A stretch of 64,000 bases of DNA, from the NCBI RefSeq assembly GCF_000156195.1, contig NZ_GG688324.1, positions 119,030 to 183,029 on the forward strand, given 5' to 3'. Within the stretch, counting starts at the first letter, position 1. Every line of letters starts with the position of its first letter. This document shows positions 26,031 to 35,993 of the stretch, one piece after another. The translations under genes were made by a program, and so were the position numbers. The stretch is from Bacteroides finegoldii DSM 17565. Its GTDB lineage: Bacteria > Bacteroidota > Bacteroidia > Bacteroidales > Bacteroidaceae. The notes below the pieces were generated by a model. It made no database searches. It saw nothing but the letters and a program-made list of their open reading frames with translations, and was not told the origin of the DNA.

Positions 26031-27269
26031 ATGAAGAAAATATATTTATACGCAATACTCGCTACATTTGCAAGTATGTCAATGCTGACTTCTTGTGATG
26101 CGGATGCGGAGTTTGAAACAGAAGTTCCCGTGAATCCTGTAATGCGTCCTATCATCAGCTTGACGGCAATGGAACAGGAAGATATTTTTGAAGGTGTCAT
26201 TGATGATAATAAACGTACTATTAAATTGGAAGTCGAAGCTTGGACTGATTTGTCAAATATGACTGTTAATTTGAATATACCGAAACGAGCTACACTTATA
26301 TCTCCGTCAAGCCCGGAAGGTGTATGGGACTTAACCCAACCGGTAAATGTTGTGATAAACAATATTGAAAGAGATGTGACTTATACAGTAACGGCTAAGA
26401 AAAAGGCGGAGTTTATTGAAAACCCGATTGTAAGTCTGGTGGCAAAAGCAGGCGGTGAAACTGCTACAGGAGAAATTGATCATACTAATCATACAATTAA
26501 ATTAAATTTTGGTCCTTGGGTGAATTTGTCAGAAACGACACTGACTATTGAAGTGAAACCACATGTGAAATTAGTAGATCCTATTACTTTGGAAACGGTA
26601 TGCAATTTTAGTGAAACTAAAACGAAATCTATCATCGTAAATGATGTGCAGAAAGATGTTACTTACAATTTAGTGGTAACTCAAACTGAACTAGAGGCCG
26701 TGGAAGTGGCTAGAGAAAATCTAAAAGAATACAAATTAGATAATGACGCAAATCCATTAACCGGAGATTTACCTGGAGCTTTTGGTGATCGTACAACAGC
26801 CAAATTATTTGATGGTAAATTTATGTCAGCAGCAAATCAATGGGGTGAAGTAGGTTGGAGTGCAGGCTCATGTGGTTTCCAACCTAATAATAATCCAGAT
26901 GGTTCCGCTTGGATCACAGTTAATGTAGGGAAAATTATATATTTAGCAAAGTTTAGTGCTCACCGTTATCGTAGTGAAGAGTTAACTCATGTTACAAATT
27001 TTGATATATTTGGATATTGCCAAGAGGGACAACCCGCCCAAGATGGAAATTGGGATGGATGGATTAAATTAGGCACTTTTAAATATAATCCTGATACACA
27101 TATAAACTTTGCAGAGGGTGACTGTATAAATATAGATAAGAATAGCACAAAACAAGCTCAGTATTATCGAATTGTAGCACGAGAAAATTGGTTTGGTTAT
27201 ACTCATACGCCAGAATGGCGAGAACACGTTTATACTTTCACCGAATTCCAATTCTGGGAATATAAATAA
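26031..27269 (+). CDS. Surface glycan-binding-type lipoprotein with two Ig-like repeats and a discoidin-like end
   Basis: The 412-residue lipoprotein (lipobox MLTSC, Cys22) occupies the SGBP position after SusD. Two homologous Ig-like modules (about 38-125 and 130-220) share a pattern of hydrophobic strands ending in DVTYxxxxxKK or DVTYNLVVTQ, resembling DUF5018. The C-terminal part (about 225-412) resembles a galactose-binding/discoidin fold, with the segments LFDGKF, WITVNVGKI and YYRIVARE. It probably binds glycan on the cell surface; no catalytic signature is visible. It is 17 bases after susD. Confidence 0.75.
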   Translation: MKKIYLYAILATFASMSMLTSCDADAEFETEVPVNPVMRPIISLTAMEQEDIFEGVIDDNKRTIKLEVEAWTDLSNMTVNLNIPKRATLISPSSPEGVWDLTQPVNVVINNIERDVTYTVTAKKKAEFIENPIVSLVAKAGGETATGEIDHTNHTIKLNFGPWVNLSETTLTIEVKPHVKLVDPITLETVCNFSETKTKSIIVNDVQKDVTYNLVVTQTELEAVEVARENLKEYKLDNDANPLTGDLPGAFGDRTTAKLFDGKFMSAANQWGEVGWSAGSCGFQPNNNPDGSAWITVNVGKIIYLAKFSAHRYRSEELTHVTNFDIFGYCQEGQPAQDGNWDGWIKLGTFKYNPDTHINFAEGDCINIDKNSTKQAQYYRIVARENWFGYTHTPEWREHVYTFTEFQFWEYK

Positions 27270-27362
27270 CATTCAATAACTTTTAGATGGTTGGTAGAGC
27301 TGTATAATACTATCAGCCATCTAATTACATTTCATAAACTACATAACTTCACAAAATTGATT

Positions 27363-28559
27363 ATGAGAAAATTTATCAAATTCAGTGTACTTTTTTTATG
27401 CTCTTTGATGGCATTATGTGTTTCATGTTCTTCTTCCGACGGTCCATCAGACGATAAAGAAGTTCCCCCTACTCCTCCGGTAAATCCGGGTGAGCTCTAT
27501 CCATGGGAAGAGAATCGCACAGCACTTTTGAATTCCACTGATATGGTTCTTATTTATGGAGGAGGACATCACAGGGAACCTTATAATTGGGATGTAGACA
27601 GAATAAGTTCTTATGTAACTTATAAAGACAAGGCTGGAACAGAGCACTGGCTCTTCGACGCCTTTTTGTTTCTGGAATTGAAAGACACAGGTAATGGAGG
27701 AACCAATAAAACCTACACTTACGAAAATCAAGAAGGTTTGGATGCAGCCAATCAAAAGGATTGGAAAAGATTGGTTGATTATTATTTTGCAAGTAGTACC
27801 GGACTGGGAGCATTGAATCGTGCCATATCAAATGCACAAAAGCGTTTGGAAAACCCAAAAACGAAACATAGAGTAGTCATTGCCATTCCGGAACCCATAG
27901 CCCACAAGACACCGGCAAATGAAAATTCGACTACCGTATATTGGGGAAGCTTGGATGGACATATCATGGACTTTTCCATCGCACAGGATCGGGTAGATGC
28001 TTGTAAATGGTACATAGACTATGTCCGCAGCAAATTCAACGAGATGCAGTACCAGAATATAGAATTGGCAGGCTTTTATTGGTTGGCGGAAACAGCTGGA
28101 ACTACCAGAGATATTATTTCCAAAGTAGGAGCTTACGTCAACCAATTCAAATATAGTTTCAACTGGATACCTTACCGTGGTGCAGAAGGACATGATAAAT
28201 GGGAAACTTTGGGATTCAACAATGCCTACTACCAGCCTAACTATTTCTTCAATACAGAACAGTCATACGCTGTCTTGGAAGAAACTTGTAAAACTGCGAA
28301 AAGGGAAAATCTGGATATGGAATTTGAGTTTGATTACCGGGTGTTGGCAAGTAATTCGGAACACAATATTTATTATCCCCGTATGAAAGACTATATAAAA
28401 GCATTTAAAGCTCATCAAATATGGGACACTAAACGCTTGGCATATTATGAAGGCGGTGGAAACCTTCTTTCATTAAAGAACTCTGCCAATGAAGCTGATC
28501 AAGAACTGTATCATGAATTTTGCCAATTTGTGATTACCCGTCCCATTCGTTCCAAATAA
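27363..28559 (+). CDS. DUF4855 lipoprotein, PUL A copy, putative glycan hydrolase
   Basis: The 398-residue lipoprotein (lipobox in CVSCSSS) has a Pro-rich linker followed by a DUF4855-like domain. Its order of motifs is WEENR, TDMVLIYGGG, FDAFLFLE, IAIPEP, GFYWLAE and LDMEFEFD. Glu243 in GFYWLAE and Glu320/Glu322 in MEFEFD are conserved in the PUL B paralog. They sit in strand-like contexts that could be barrel strands 4 and 7, as in retaining TIM-barrel hydrolases. No activity of this family is known to me. The frame starts upstream at 27291, but the ATG at 27363 gives the lipoprotein signal. The 93-base gap before it is the largest in the operon. Confidence 0.72.
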   Translation: MRKFIKFSVLFLCSLMALCVSCSSSDGPSDDKEVPPTPPVNPGELYPWEENRTALLNSTDMVLIYGGGHHREPYNWDVDRISSYVTYKDKAGTEHWLFDAFLFLELKDTGNGGTNKTYTYENQEGLDAANQKDWKRLVDYYFASSTGLGALNRAISNAQKRLENPKTKHRVVIAIPEPIAHKTPANENSTTVYWGSLDGHIMDFSIAQDRVDACKWYIDYVRSKFNEMQYQNIELAGFYWLAETAGTTRDIISKVGAYVNQFKYSFNWIPYRGAEGHDKWETLGFNNAYYQPNYFFNTEQSYAVLEETCKTAKRENLDMEFEFDYRVLASNSEHNIYYPRMKDYIKAFKAHQIWDTKRLAYYEGGGNLLSLKNSANEADQELYHEFCQFVITRPIRSK

Positions 28560-28579
28560 TAATTATCAGATCAATTAGG

Positions 28580-31177
28580 ATGAGACGTATAAGAAAGCAT
28601 ATTCGTACATTGATTATAGTCAGTATCCCGTTCTTCACGACTCTGATAGTGAAAGCACAGCAAATGCTTCCCTATCAAAATCCGCAACTGTCCGTAGAAG
28701 AACGAGTGAACGACTTGTTAGGTCGGATGACTTTGGAAGAGAAAATAGGGCAGATTACCCATCTCCATTCGTACAAAGTATTTGACGGACAAGAACTGAA
28801 TCCGAATAAGTTGGAAGTAGCATGTGGCAACATAGGATACGGGTTCTTTGAGGGGTTTCCACTCACAGCCTCACATTGCCGCAAGAACTTCCGCCGGATA
28901 CAAGAATATCTGATAAAGCACACACGTTTAGGCATTCCCGGATTCTCGGTTGCGGAGTCTCTTCATGGAGTAGTCCATGAAGGGGCTACTATCTATCCGC
29001 AGAATATTGCATTGGGAAGCACTTTTAACCCTGAATTGGCGTATGCGAAAACCAAACATATTTCCGGTGAGCTGAACACGATGGGAGTTAAACAAGTACT
29101 CTCCCCCTGTATTGATGTAGCACGTGAATTACGCTGGGGACGAGTTGAGGAATCTTTCGGAGAAGATCCTTTTCTTTGTTCTGCTATGGCAGTAGCGGAG
29201 GTGCGAGGGTACTTGGATCATGGAATCTCCCCTATGCTGAAACATTACGGTCCTCATGGCAATCCATCAGGAGGATTAAACTTAGCTTCTGTTGACTGTG
29301 GGGTTCGTGATTTATTCGACATATATCTGAAACCTTTTGAAACGGTTCTTGCACAAACCCGCGTGATGGCAGTCATGTCAAGCTATAACGCTTGGAACCG
29401 AGTTCCCAATTCAGCTTCACATTTCATGTTAACGGAAATTCTTCGAAACAAATTTGGTTTTCGAGGGTATGTATATTCTGATTGGGGAGTAGTGGCTATG
29501 TTAAAATCATTCCATAAAACTGCAGGTGATGATTTTGAAGCTGCCCGTCAAGCTTTAGAAGCAGGTCTTGACGTGGAGGCCTCCAGTCCTTGTTTTGAAA
29601 CATTAGCAAAGCAGGTGAAGAATGGAAACTTTGACATTCGTTACATAAATCAAGCTGTAAAACGCGTATTACGGGCTAAATTTGAATCAGGTTTGTTTGA
29701 GGACCCTTTTCAAGAGAAAGCTTCCTATCATCTTCCGTTGCGTGCAAAAGAAAGTATACAGCTTTCTCGTCAGATAGCTGATGAATCTACAGTATTGTTG
29801 AAGAACGAAGGAGATTTACTACCTTTGGATTGCACAAAACTAAAATCTATCGCGATAATCGGACCTAATGCCGATTGTGTGCAATTCGGAGATTATACAT
29901 GGAGTAAAAACAAAAGTGACGGCATCACGCCACTCCAAGGCATACGAAATCTGCTCGGAAAACGGGTGAAAATAAATTATGCAAAAGGATGTTCGTTAGC
30001 GTCAATGGATACGACATTGATAACGGAGGCTGTTAAAGCTGTTCACGATAGTGAGATTGCTCTAGTATTTGTAGGAAGTTCCAGTACGGCATTTGTGCGC
30101 CACAGTAATGAACCCTCGACAAGTGGAGAGGGAATAGACCTTAGTGATATTTCCCTAACAGGAGCGCAGGAACAACTCATCCGTTCCGTATGCGCGACAG
30201 GCAAACCTGTTGTTGTGGTTTTGGTAGCCGGTAAACCATTTGCCATACCCTATATAAAAGAAAAAGTACCCGCTATATTGGCTCAATGGTATGCTGGAGA
30301 ACAGGCTGGAAACTCCATTGCTGATATTCTGTTTGGCAAAGTTAATCCTTCTGGAAAACTGCCATTCTCTTTTCCTCAAAGTACAGGTCATTTGCCTGCT
30401 TATTATAATTATCTTCCTACTGACAAAGGATACTATAAAGAACCTGGCACATACACCTCTCCGGGACGAGATTATGTTTTTTCAAGTCCTGCCCCCTTAT
30501 GGACGTTTGGACATGGATTAAGTTATACCCGCTTTGAATACGTGCAAGCTACTACTGATAAAACAAGCTATCAGCCTCATGACACAATACGCATATCCGT
30601 AAAAGTAAAGAATAGTGGGAAATTAGCAGGAAAAGAAGTTGTTCAGATATATATTCACGATGTGGTTAGTACGGTCATGACACCGGTCAAACAACTGAAG
30701 GGGTTTAAAAAGATAGAACTACAACCAGGCGAGGAAAAGCTGGTGCAGCTAAAAGTACCTGTACATGAACTTTACTTGACTAGTAATTTCGGAGACCGAT
30801 ATTTGGAACCTGGAAAGTTCGAAATCCAAGTAGGCACTTCTTCAGACGAAATATATTATAAATTACCAGTATGGGTAGGCAATAAGCCTATTTCTTTAGA
30901 GGAAAACAGTTTGTCAAAAGCCCCCGTAATAACCACTGGTAAAATTATACGCATAGAAGGAATTGTTCGCGATGTCCAAGCTACACCAATAGCCGGAGTG
31001 AAAGTAAAAACTATAAATTCTGAAGAGGAAGTTATGACTGATGCAAAGGGATCTTATTCCTTACCAGCACATTCAGATGATATTCTCTTGTTCTCCAAAA
31101 AAGGCTATGCGAGCCAAAAAGTACGGACAAACGGACAACATAAGATCAACATACAAATGATGAAAGAAAACTTTTAA
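28580..31177 (+). CDS. GH3 glycoside hydrolase with C-terminal carboxypeptidase-D-like domain, PUL A
   Basis: This 865-residue exported enzyme has a signal peptide (about 1-28), the GH3 barrel (about 40-390) with nucleophile Asp301 in VYSDWG, the alpha/beta sandwich domain (about 410-620), and a fibronectin-III-like domain (about 665-740). After these comes a carboxypeptidase-D regulatory-like domain (about 790-865, IEGIVRDVQATPIAG...), the kind normally found at the N-terminus of SusC. GH3 enzymes release terminal beta-linked Glc, Xyl or GlcNAc; the exact sugar is not decided here. It is about three quarters identical by eye to the PUL B enzyme and lies 20 bases after the DUF4855 gene. Confidence 0.88.
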   Translation: MRRIRKHIRTLIIVSIPFFTTLIVKAQQMLPYQNPQLSVEERVNDLLGRMTLEEKIGQITHLHSYKVFDGQELNPNKLEVACGNIGYGFFEGFPLTASHCRKNFRRIQEYLIKHTRLGIPGFSVAESLHGVVHEGATIYPQNIALGSTFNPELAYAKTKHISGELNTMGVKQVLSPCIDVARELRWGRVEESFGEDPFLCSAMAVAEVRGYLDHGISPMLKHYGPHGNPSGGLNLASVDCGVRDLFDIYLKPFETVLAQTRVMAVMSSYNAWNRVPNSASHFMLTEILRNKFGFRGYVYSDWGVVAMLKSFHKTAGDDFEAARQALEAGLDVEASSPCFETLAKQVKNGNFDIRYINQAVKRVLRAKFESGLFEDPFQEKASYHLPLRAKESIQLSRQIADESTVLLKNEGDLLPLDCTKLKSIAIIGPNADCVQFGDYTWSKNKSDGITPLQGIRNLLGKRVKINYAKGCSLASMDTTLITEAVKAVHDSEIALVFVGSSSTAFVRHSNEPSTSGEGIDLSDISLTGAQEQLIRSVCATGKPVVVVLVAGKPFAIPYIKEKVPAILAQWYAGEQAGNSIADILFGKVNPSGKLPFSFPQSTGHLPAYYNYLPTDKGYYKEPGTYTSPGRDYVFSSPAPLWTFGHGLSYTRFEYVQATTDKTSYQPHDTIRISVKVKNSGKLAGKEVVQIYIHDVVSTVMTPVKQLKGFKKIELQPGEEKLVQLKVPVHELYLTSNFGDRYLEPGKFEIQVGTSSDEIYYKLPVWVGNKPISLEENSLSKAPVITTGKIIRIEGIVRDVQATPIAGVKVKTINSEEEVMTDAKGSYSLPAHSDDILLFSKKGYASQKVRTNGQHKINIQMMKENF

Positions 31178-31196
31178 AATTAATCTACTAAATAAA

Positions 31197-32732
31197 ATGA
31201 GAAAATACAATTTTTTACTAGTAATGCTTGTGGCTATATTGGCCATTTCATGTTCACAATCTTCTTCTGATACACAAGTCTCAAATCTCGGAACAAAATG
31301 GCATTGGGATAAAGGGACTATTGTCATTGAAACTCCTGAACGTCCTACCGGACAAACTAGTGTAATAGGTTTAAAAGCTCCCAAAATGGAATTTGTTCGT
31401 GTAGGATTCGTTGGATTAGGGATGCGTGGTCCGGCAGCGGTAGAACGTTTCACTTATATTCCGGGTGTGGAGATTGTAGCATTATGTGATTATGAGAAAG
31501 AACGTGCGGAAGAATGTCAAAAGTTATTAAAGAAGGCTTCTATGCCCGAGGCTACTGTTTATTCAGGTGAAAAAGGATATGAAGAATTATGCAAACGGGA
31601 TGATATTGATTTAGTTTATATTGCAACGGATTGGTTACATCATTTTCCTGTAGCTATGTGTGCAATGGAGAATGGCAAGCACACGGCTATTGAAGTGCCT
31701 TCCGCTATGAGTTTAAAAGAATGTTGGGCTTTGATTGATATGTCAGAAAAGACCCGTAAACATTGTATGATTTTAGAAAACTGTTGTTATGACTGGTTCG
31801 AAATGAATACCTTAAATATGGCTCAACAAGGGGTATTCGGTGAGGTCATTCGTGCACAAGGAGCTTATATTCATAACCTCGATGAATTTTGGGATTATTA
31901 TTGGAAAAAAGGAAAAGATGACAAACTCGGATGGAGATTGGAATATAACATGAAACATCGCGGAGATGTATATGCTACTCATGGTCTGGGGCCTGTGGCT
32001 CAAGCCTTAAATATCCATCGCGGAGATCGTATGAAAACATTGATTGCAATGGATACAAAATCTGTCATTGGCAAAGATCTGGTTGAAAAAAGAACAGGGG
32101 AAACGTGTAACGACTTCCGCAATGGTGACCATACGACTACACTTATTCGTACAGAAAACGGGAAAGTTATTGAAATACAACATAATGTAATGACCCCACA
32201 ACCCTACAACCGTTTATATCAGCTTACAGGCACTAAGGGACTGGCTAATAAATATCCGGTAGAAGGATATGCGTTAGATTCTAATCAGATGAGTGCATCC
32301 GGAATGAAGCCCAAAGTGGATAACTTGACCTCACATAACTTTTTGCCTGAAAATGAGATGAAAACGTTAGTAGAAAAGTATCAACATCCTATTTTAAAAA
32401 AATATGGTGAGATGGCTAAAGAAGTAGGTGGACATGGCGGCATGGATTTTATAATGGATAGCCGTCTGATTTATTGTTTACAGAATGGATTACCATTAGA
32501 TATGGATGTCTATGATTTGGCTGAATGGTGTTGCTTGGCAGAATTAGGTGAATTGTCAATGGACAACAATTGTGCATCTGTCGCATTTCCAGATTTTACC
32601 CGTGGTGAATGGAACAAAATACAAGGTTACAAACACGCTTATGCTACTCAGGAAGAAGAAGCCAATAGTATGGAAAAAGCCAAGACTTTTACTAAAAAAT
32701 TAAAAGAAAAAAATAGGAATAAACTTAGGTAG
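31197..32732 (+). CDS. GH109 alpha-N-acetylgalactosaminidase-like lipoprotein
   Basis: This 511-residue lipoprotein (LAISC, Cys19) of the Gfo/Idh/MocA oxidoreductase fold has the NAD-binding motif GFVGLGMRGPA near residue 75. GH109 enzymes use bound NAD+ in a redox-assisted mechanism to cleave terminal alpha-GalNAc, the blood group A determinant. Tyr259 and His262 in YATHGLGP match the Tyr-x-x-His signature of characterised members. Length and the exported form fit GH109 rather than a cytosolic dehydrogenase. It is the last gene of the PUL A operon, 19 bases after GH3. Confidence 0.85.
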   Translation: MRKYNFLLVMLVAILAISCSQSSSDTQVSNLGTKWHWDKGTIVIETPERPTGQTSVIGLKAPKMEFVRVGFVGLGMRGPAAVERFTYIPGVEIVALCDYEKERAEECQKLLKKASMPEATVYSGEKGYEELCKRDDIDLVYIATDWLHHFPVAMCAMENGKHTAIEVPSAMSLKECWALIDMSEKTRKHCMILENCCYDWFEMNTLNMAQQGVFGEVIRAQGAYIHNLDEFWDYYWKKGKDDKLGWRLEYNMKHRGDVYATHGLGPVAQALNIHRGDRMKTLIAMDTKSVIGKDLVEKRTGETCNDFRNGDHTTTLIRTENGKVIEIQHNVMTPQPYNRLYQLTGTKGLANKYPVEGYALDSNQMSASGMKPKVDNLTSHNFLPENEMKTLVEKYQHPILKKYGEMAKEVGGHGGMDFIMDSRLIYCLQNGLPLDMDVYDLAEWCCLAELGELSMDNNCASVAFPDFTRGEWNKIQGYKHAYATQEEEANSMEKAKTFTKKLKEKNRNKLR

Positions 32733-32751
32733 GTGATCTTTATGTACCGAA

Positions 32752-32868
32752 ATTGAATTAACCCGTTGGCAGAATTACATTAGCACATATGTTAATAATC
32801 AGCATTATGCACAACTTTTTAGTCACAAATCTTTTATAATTTTAATTCCGCCAACGGGTTGAATTAAT
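32752..32868. repeat. MITE-like element or large hairpin after GH109
   Basis: Terminal inverted repeats at 32752-32777 and 32843-32868 match at 22 of 26 positions around a shared core CAACCCGTTGGC, separated by 65 bases of AT-rich sequence without a gene. The compact size and long terminal repeats resemble a miniature inverted-repeat element. It could also terminate the operon. It lies 20 bases from the GH109 stop and 21 bases from an insertion sequence. Confidence 0.6.
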
Positions 32869-32889
32869 AAAATACAATATTATGATAAT

Positions 32890-34209
32890 AATACTTTGTT
32901 AAACATTGAATTAACATTTATGCAGCAATAGCGGCAAATTTAATTTCCTTTTCCCATAGCTTCCGATTTGTTTCCTTGTCAGGCCTAATCCCTGATATGG
33001 AAATAAATCGTTGCATGAGCAAAATGTTGTGACATAGCACTTTTACAGATGCCATTGATAAGGCTGTCCCCTTTTTCGAAGCTCCAGATTCACGGCGTTC
33101 AATGCTACATTAAAATGGAAATTCAGTTTATCCAGCTCCCGCCTTTGGCAGTCGGTCAGCCCTGTAAACTGCTTTGAGTCGCGAAAGCAGCATCCGACCT
33201 GAAAACGCGTCCCATAATAATCCATTACATCTATTGCCTGTATCTGCGTGTCAGTAGAGACATACTGTTTACGTACTTTCTCGTCCTCACTCTCCCAAAT
33301 GCATAATCGAATATTTCTTTTGAGGGAACGGGAATGTACGATTGTCGAGAGTATTCGTCCCTCCTGCCCATTTTTTATGGAATAATTTCAAAACGGTTTT
33401 CTTCGAGATGCTTCATGTCCATTTTCCCATCGTACAGTTTGGGGCATCTTGCCACCGGTAGGTTTATCCTTGGTCAGATAACGAAAATAAGCGTCATCGC
33501 GAAAACGACTGATTACATATAATCCCATATCCAGGACGCCAGCCACAAAAGATGATTTGGAGAAATAGGCATTGACCACCACATGGCTAGTCAACCGTTG
33601 AAGTATTTCCTTGCGGCTTCGTAACACATGCAAATACCAGTCTGTTAGTGTCCACCTGACTTGCTCCAGTATTTTTGCCGGTAGTGTTTGAACAGTTTCT
33701 AGATGAAAGCAGTTGTGAAGATCTACATCAATGAATCCAATGCCGGAAATTTCCAGACCATGTTTAGTCGATTTAGCACAACCGGACCAGAAACGCCCCA
33801 GATAGGGCGTGCATTTACTCGATTTGCTGATATAGCTCGGATCAAAAGCGATAGCAACCAGATTGTCGGTATGTGAATCAGCCAAGCAGGCATTAAAAGA
33901 CAACCGGTCACACTTACGTTCGAACTGCTGACGGTAACGCTGTTCATCCAAACGGCCGTAACACCCTAATTGGAGGAAATTTATTCTCCCAGGAATAATC
34001 AGATATAAAAGTAGCATTTCATGCATAAAACTCTCACGCCATTCATTTATCTTTACTGCTGAATTTAGCAGTACGCGTTTTATTATCTCCAAATATTGGT
34101 CAAGTTCGTTTCTATTCATCATTATTAAAGATGTGGTGACCCTTAATATAATGAATCGGTAGGACTTGATCTACTTTTTATTTGTTAATTCAATGTTTAA
34201 CGAAGTATT
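32890..34209. mobile_element. Inactive insertion sequence, IS4-like DDE type
   Basis: The element is about 1.32 kb and bounded by 27-bp inverted repeats: 32890-32916 and 34183-34209, 26 of 27 identical, with TTTAAC-rich ends. It encloses one minus-strand transposase broken by frameshifts. No convincing target duplication is seen. It lies exactly between the two convergent PULs. Confidence 0.8.
32918..34122 (-). pseudogene. Transposase pseudogene with three frameshifts
   Basis: The reading frame of 244 codons from 34122 to 33388 carries the N-terminal and DDE-type segments (IAFDPSYISKSSK, GCAKSTKHGLEISG, and FIDVD). Continuation in other frames restores recognisable transposase text: KLYDGKMDMKHLEENRFEII, then NGQEGRILSTIV through YGTRFQVGCCFRDSKQFTG, then VLCHNILLMQRFISISGI to a stop at 32918. 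Frameshifts therefore lie near 33445, near 33380 (next to an A6 run) and near 33060. Unless frameshifted by design, which three events make unlikely, the element cannot transpose by itself. Confidence 0.85.
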
Positions 34210-34889
34210 GTTATTAAGACTTATCCATATAATTATCAAAATGGCATTTTTCATTTTGATAATTATAAATTCTCTGCCGGACGTATTTCCATCCATTGTA
34301 CAGAATAGAGGATAAAATGGCAGAGATTTGCCATTATAAGAAATCACTTTGTTGCAGATATATCCATGTATATGTTCTTTTTACGTTATTTCTCACACTA
34401 TTCTGTAATACATCTTAATTTTTAATGTTACTTTGCATCATTATGATTAGTAAGGGGTTAATAAATGAAACACTCCCTATTTCAGGGCTAAAATACGTTC
34501 CTTTTAAACGTACTTAGCATTTTTTTTAAACCTAATGGGACGTTGGACGTTCCTTTAAAATCAACCTTATGTTTTGAACAAATAATACGGTAATTCATAT
34601 GCAAACAACAGCTATTTTATGCACAATTCTGTAAATAAATTCTATATTTTAGTAGTTCCTCGCTCTAGTTTCATCTATTTATCAAAAGCATCAGTTATCG
34701 AAAGTGAAGAAAAATAGCATAAAGACATTCTATTCAACATAAGACAGTCATATTGATTATCGATTTCTCAAATAATACCATGATACCCCGTATCTCTAGC
34801 TTTGATGCAAAGATCATAATAATGTGCATTACTCTTTCCCATATAGTTCGTTGTCAGACAAAATTAATAGTGAATGAGCCATAAAACCA
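34210..34889. other. Non-coding stretch with hairpins downstream of PUL B
   Basis: This stretch of 680 AT-rich bases without a supported gene lies between the IS and the end of the SGNH gene. It contains a perfect 15-bp hairpin at 34229-34266 (ATAATTATCAAAATG and its complement, 8-base loop). A second inverted repeat, TCTCTGCC (34272-34279) with GGCAGAGA, is about 40 bases further on. Either may end the PUL B transcript. The rest shows nothing I can name. Confidence 0.6.
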
Positions 34890-35972
34890 CTATTTTTTAA
34901 GTAGCTTTTTAATCACTGGAGTCACCAAATCAGCATAACGCATCATACCCACATCGGTAAAATGAATGCCATCTACTGTTGCCTCACGATCGCTTCCAAG
35001 CATCCTCTTTGAGGATATATAGTATATGTTTTTCTCTTTTCCTTTTTTCAACTCATTAAATATACGACGCAAGGTGTCATTCAAAGTCTTAATTTTCCGG
35101 GCATTGGCGTTATTGTAGTAGGAGTCCATGAACTGTGGATCTTCAATAAAGATAACAGGTGTATGAGGATGCCTGTCACGAAGTATACGGTAAAACTTCT
35201 CCATTCGCTCATTCATCTGCTCAACCGTGACATTAGGTACAAAATCAAGCACGAAAACACCGGCATCTACTCCAGCCATCACTTGAGCTACTCCAAGATC
35301 AAGAAAAGCGTTGCCACTAAACCCGAGATTGATACATTCCCGATTCAAACGGCGTGAGATTATATTGGTGTGAGCCATGCCTGGGCGGGAGGCACATCCG
35401 CCTTGAAGAATGCTGGTTCCATAAAATACTACAGGTTTTTCACGTACAGGACTTTCTATTGCGGGCTGATTGATACTAGCGCCAGCATCGATTCCAATCG
35501 ACAAAGAAACTAGTCCGTCGTATAGCGGTAAATAAATCATAAACTCCCGTTCTTTGGCTTCCATACCGCTGATGAGGCTAGATTCCGTACTTTTTCCTAT
35601 GGGACGGGCACTATTCACAAAATACCAGTTCTTTCCTTCCAGACAGTAGAGGTCAAGTCCTTTCACTGCTACATCAGTCATATGATCCATATGGAAATTA
35701 ACCAACGATTCCCATTTTACTGCAACTTGAGTCGAATTGCTTCGGAAACGCACTGCCATACCCGATGAATTCCGACTTAGTTGCCACAACGGTAAGCGAG
35801 AAACATGTTCCAATGAATCAGGCAAACGTACATACCGCTCTGTGGTAGCAGCGGTAGCCTTTCCCAATAGTTGGAATTCAGCCGCATCATAGTAGGTTAC
35901 CTGAGCTGACAGATTACTTGCCACAAGTAATAAAATAAGGTTTGCTATCTTCCTATAAACTGAAAATGACAT
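34890..35972 (-). CDS. Exported SGNH/GDSL hydrolase with GxDLY domain
   Basis: This 360-residue exported protein has a signal peptide (to about residue 23), an N-terminal beta-sandwich domain carrying the GLDLY motif, and an SGNH hydrolase domain. Ser187 lies in YGTSILQGG, with the block II glycine in NLGFSGN and the Asp334-x-x-His337 pair in DGIHF. Such enzymes usually remove acetyl or other acyl esters from sugars; here the likely target is an O-acetylated host or dietary glycan, which is inferred from context. It is the last gene of the PUL B operon, 21 bases after GH3. Confidence 0.85.
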   Translation of the reverse strand: MSFSVYRKIANLILLLVASNLSAQVTYYDAAEFQLLGKATAATTERYVRLPDSLEHVSRLPLWQLSRNSSGMAVRFRSNSTQVAVKWESLVNFHMDHMTDVAVKGLDLYCLEGKNWYFVNSARPIGKSTESSLISGMEAKEREFMIYLPLYDGLVSLSIGIDAGASINQPAIESPVREKPVVFYGTSILQGGCASRPGMAHTNIISRRLNRECINLGFSGNAFLDLGVAQVMAGVDAGVFVLDFVPNVTVEQMNERMEKFYRILRDRHPHTPVIFIEDPQFMDSYYNNANARKIKTLNDTLRRIFNELKKGKEKNIYYISSKRMLGSDREATVDGIHFTDVGMMRYADLVTPVIKKLLKK

Positions 35973-35993
35973 AGTATATATAATTAAAGTTCT

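Noticed and set aside
32733-32889. A CRISPR-like or tRNA-like structure after GH109
   Set aside because: There is one inverted repeat pair only, with no regularly spaced direct repeats or cloverleaf. I see no CRISPR array anywhere in the window.
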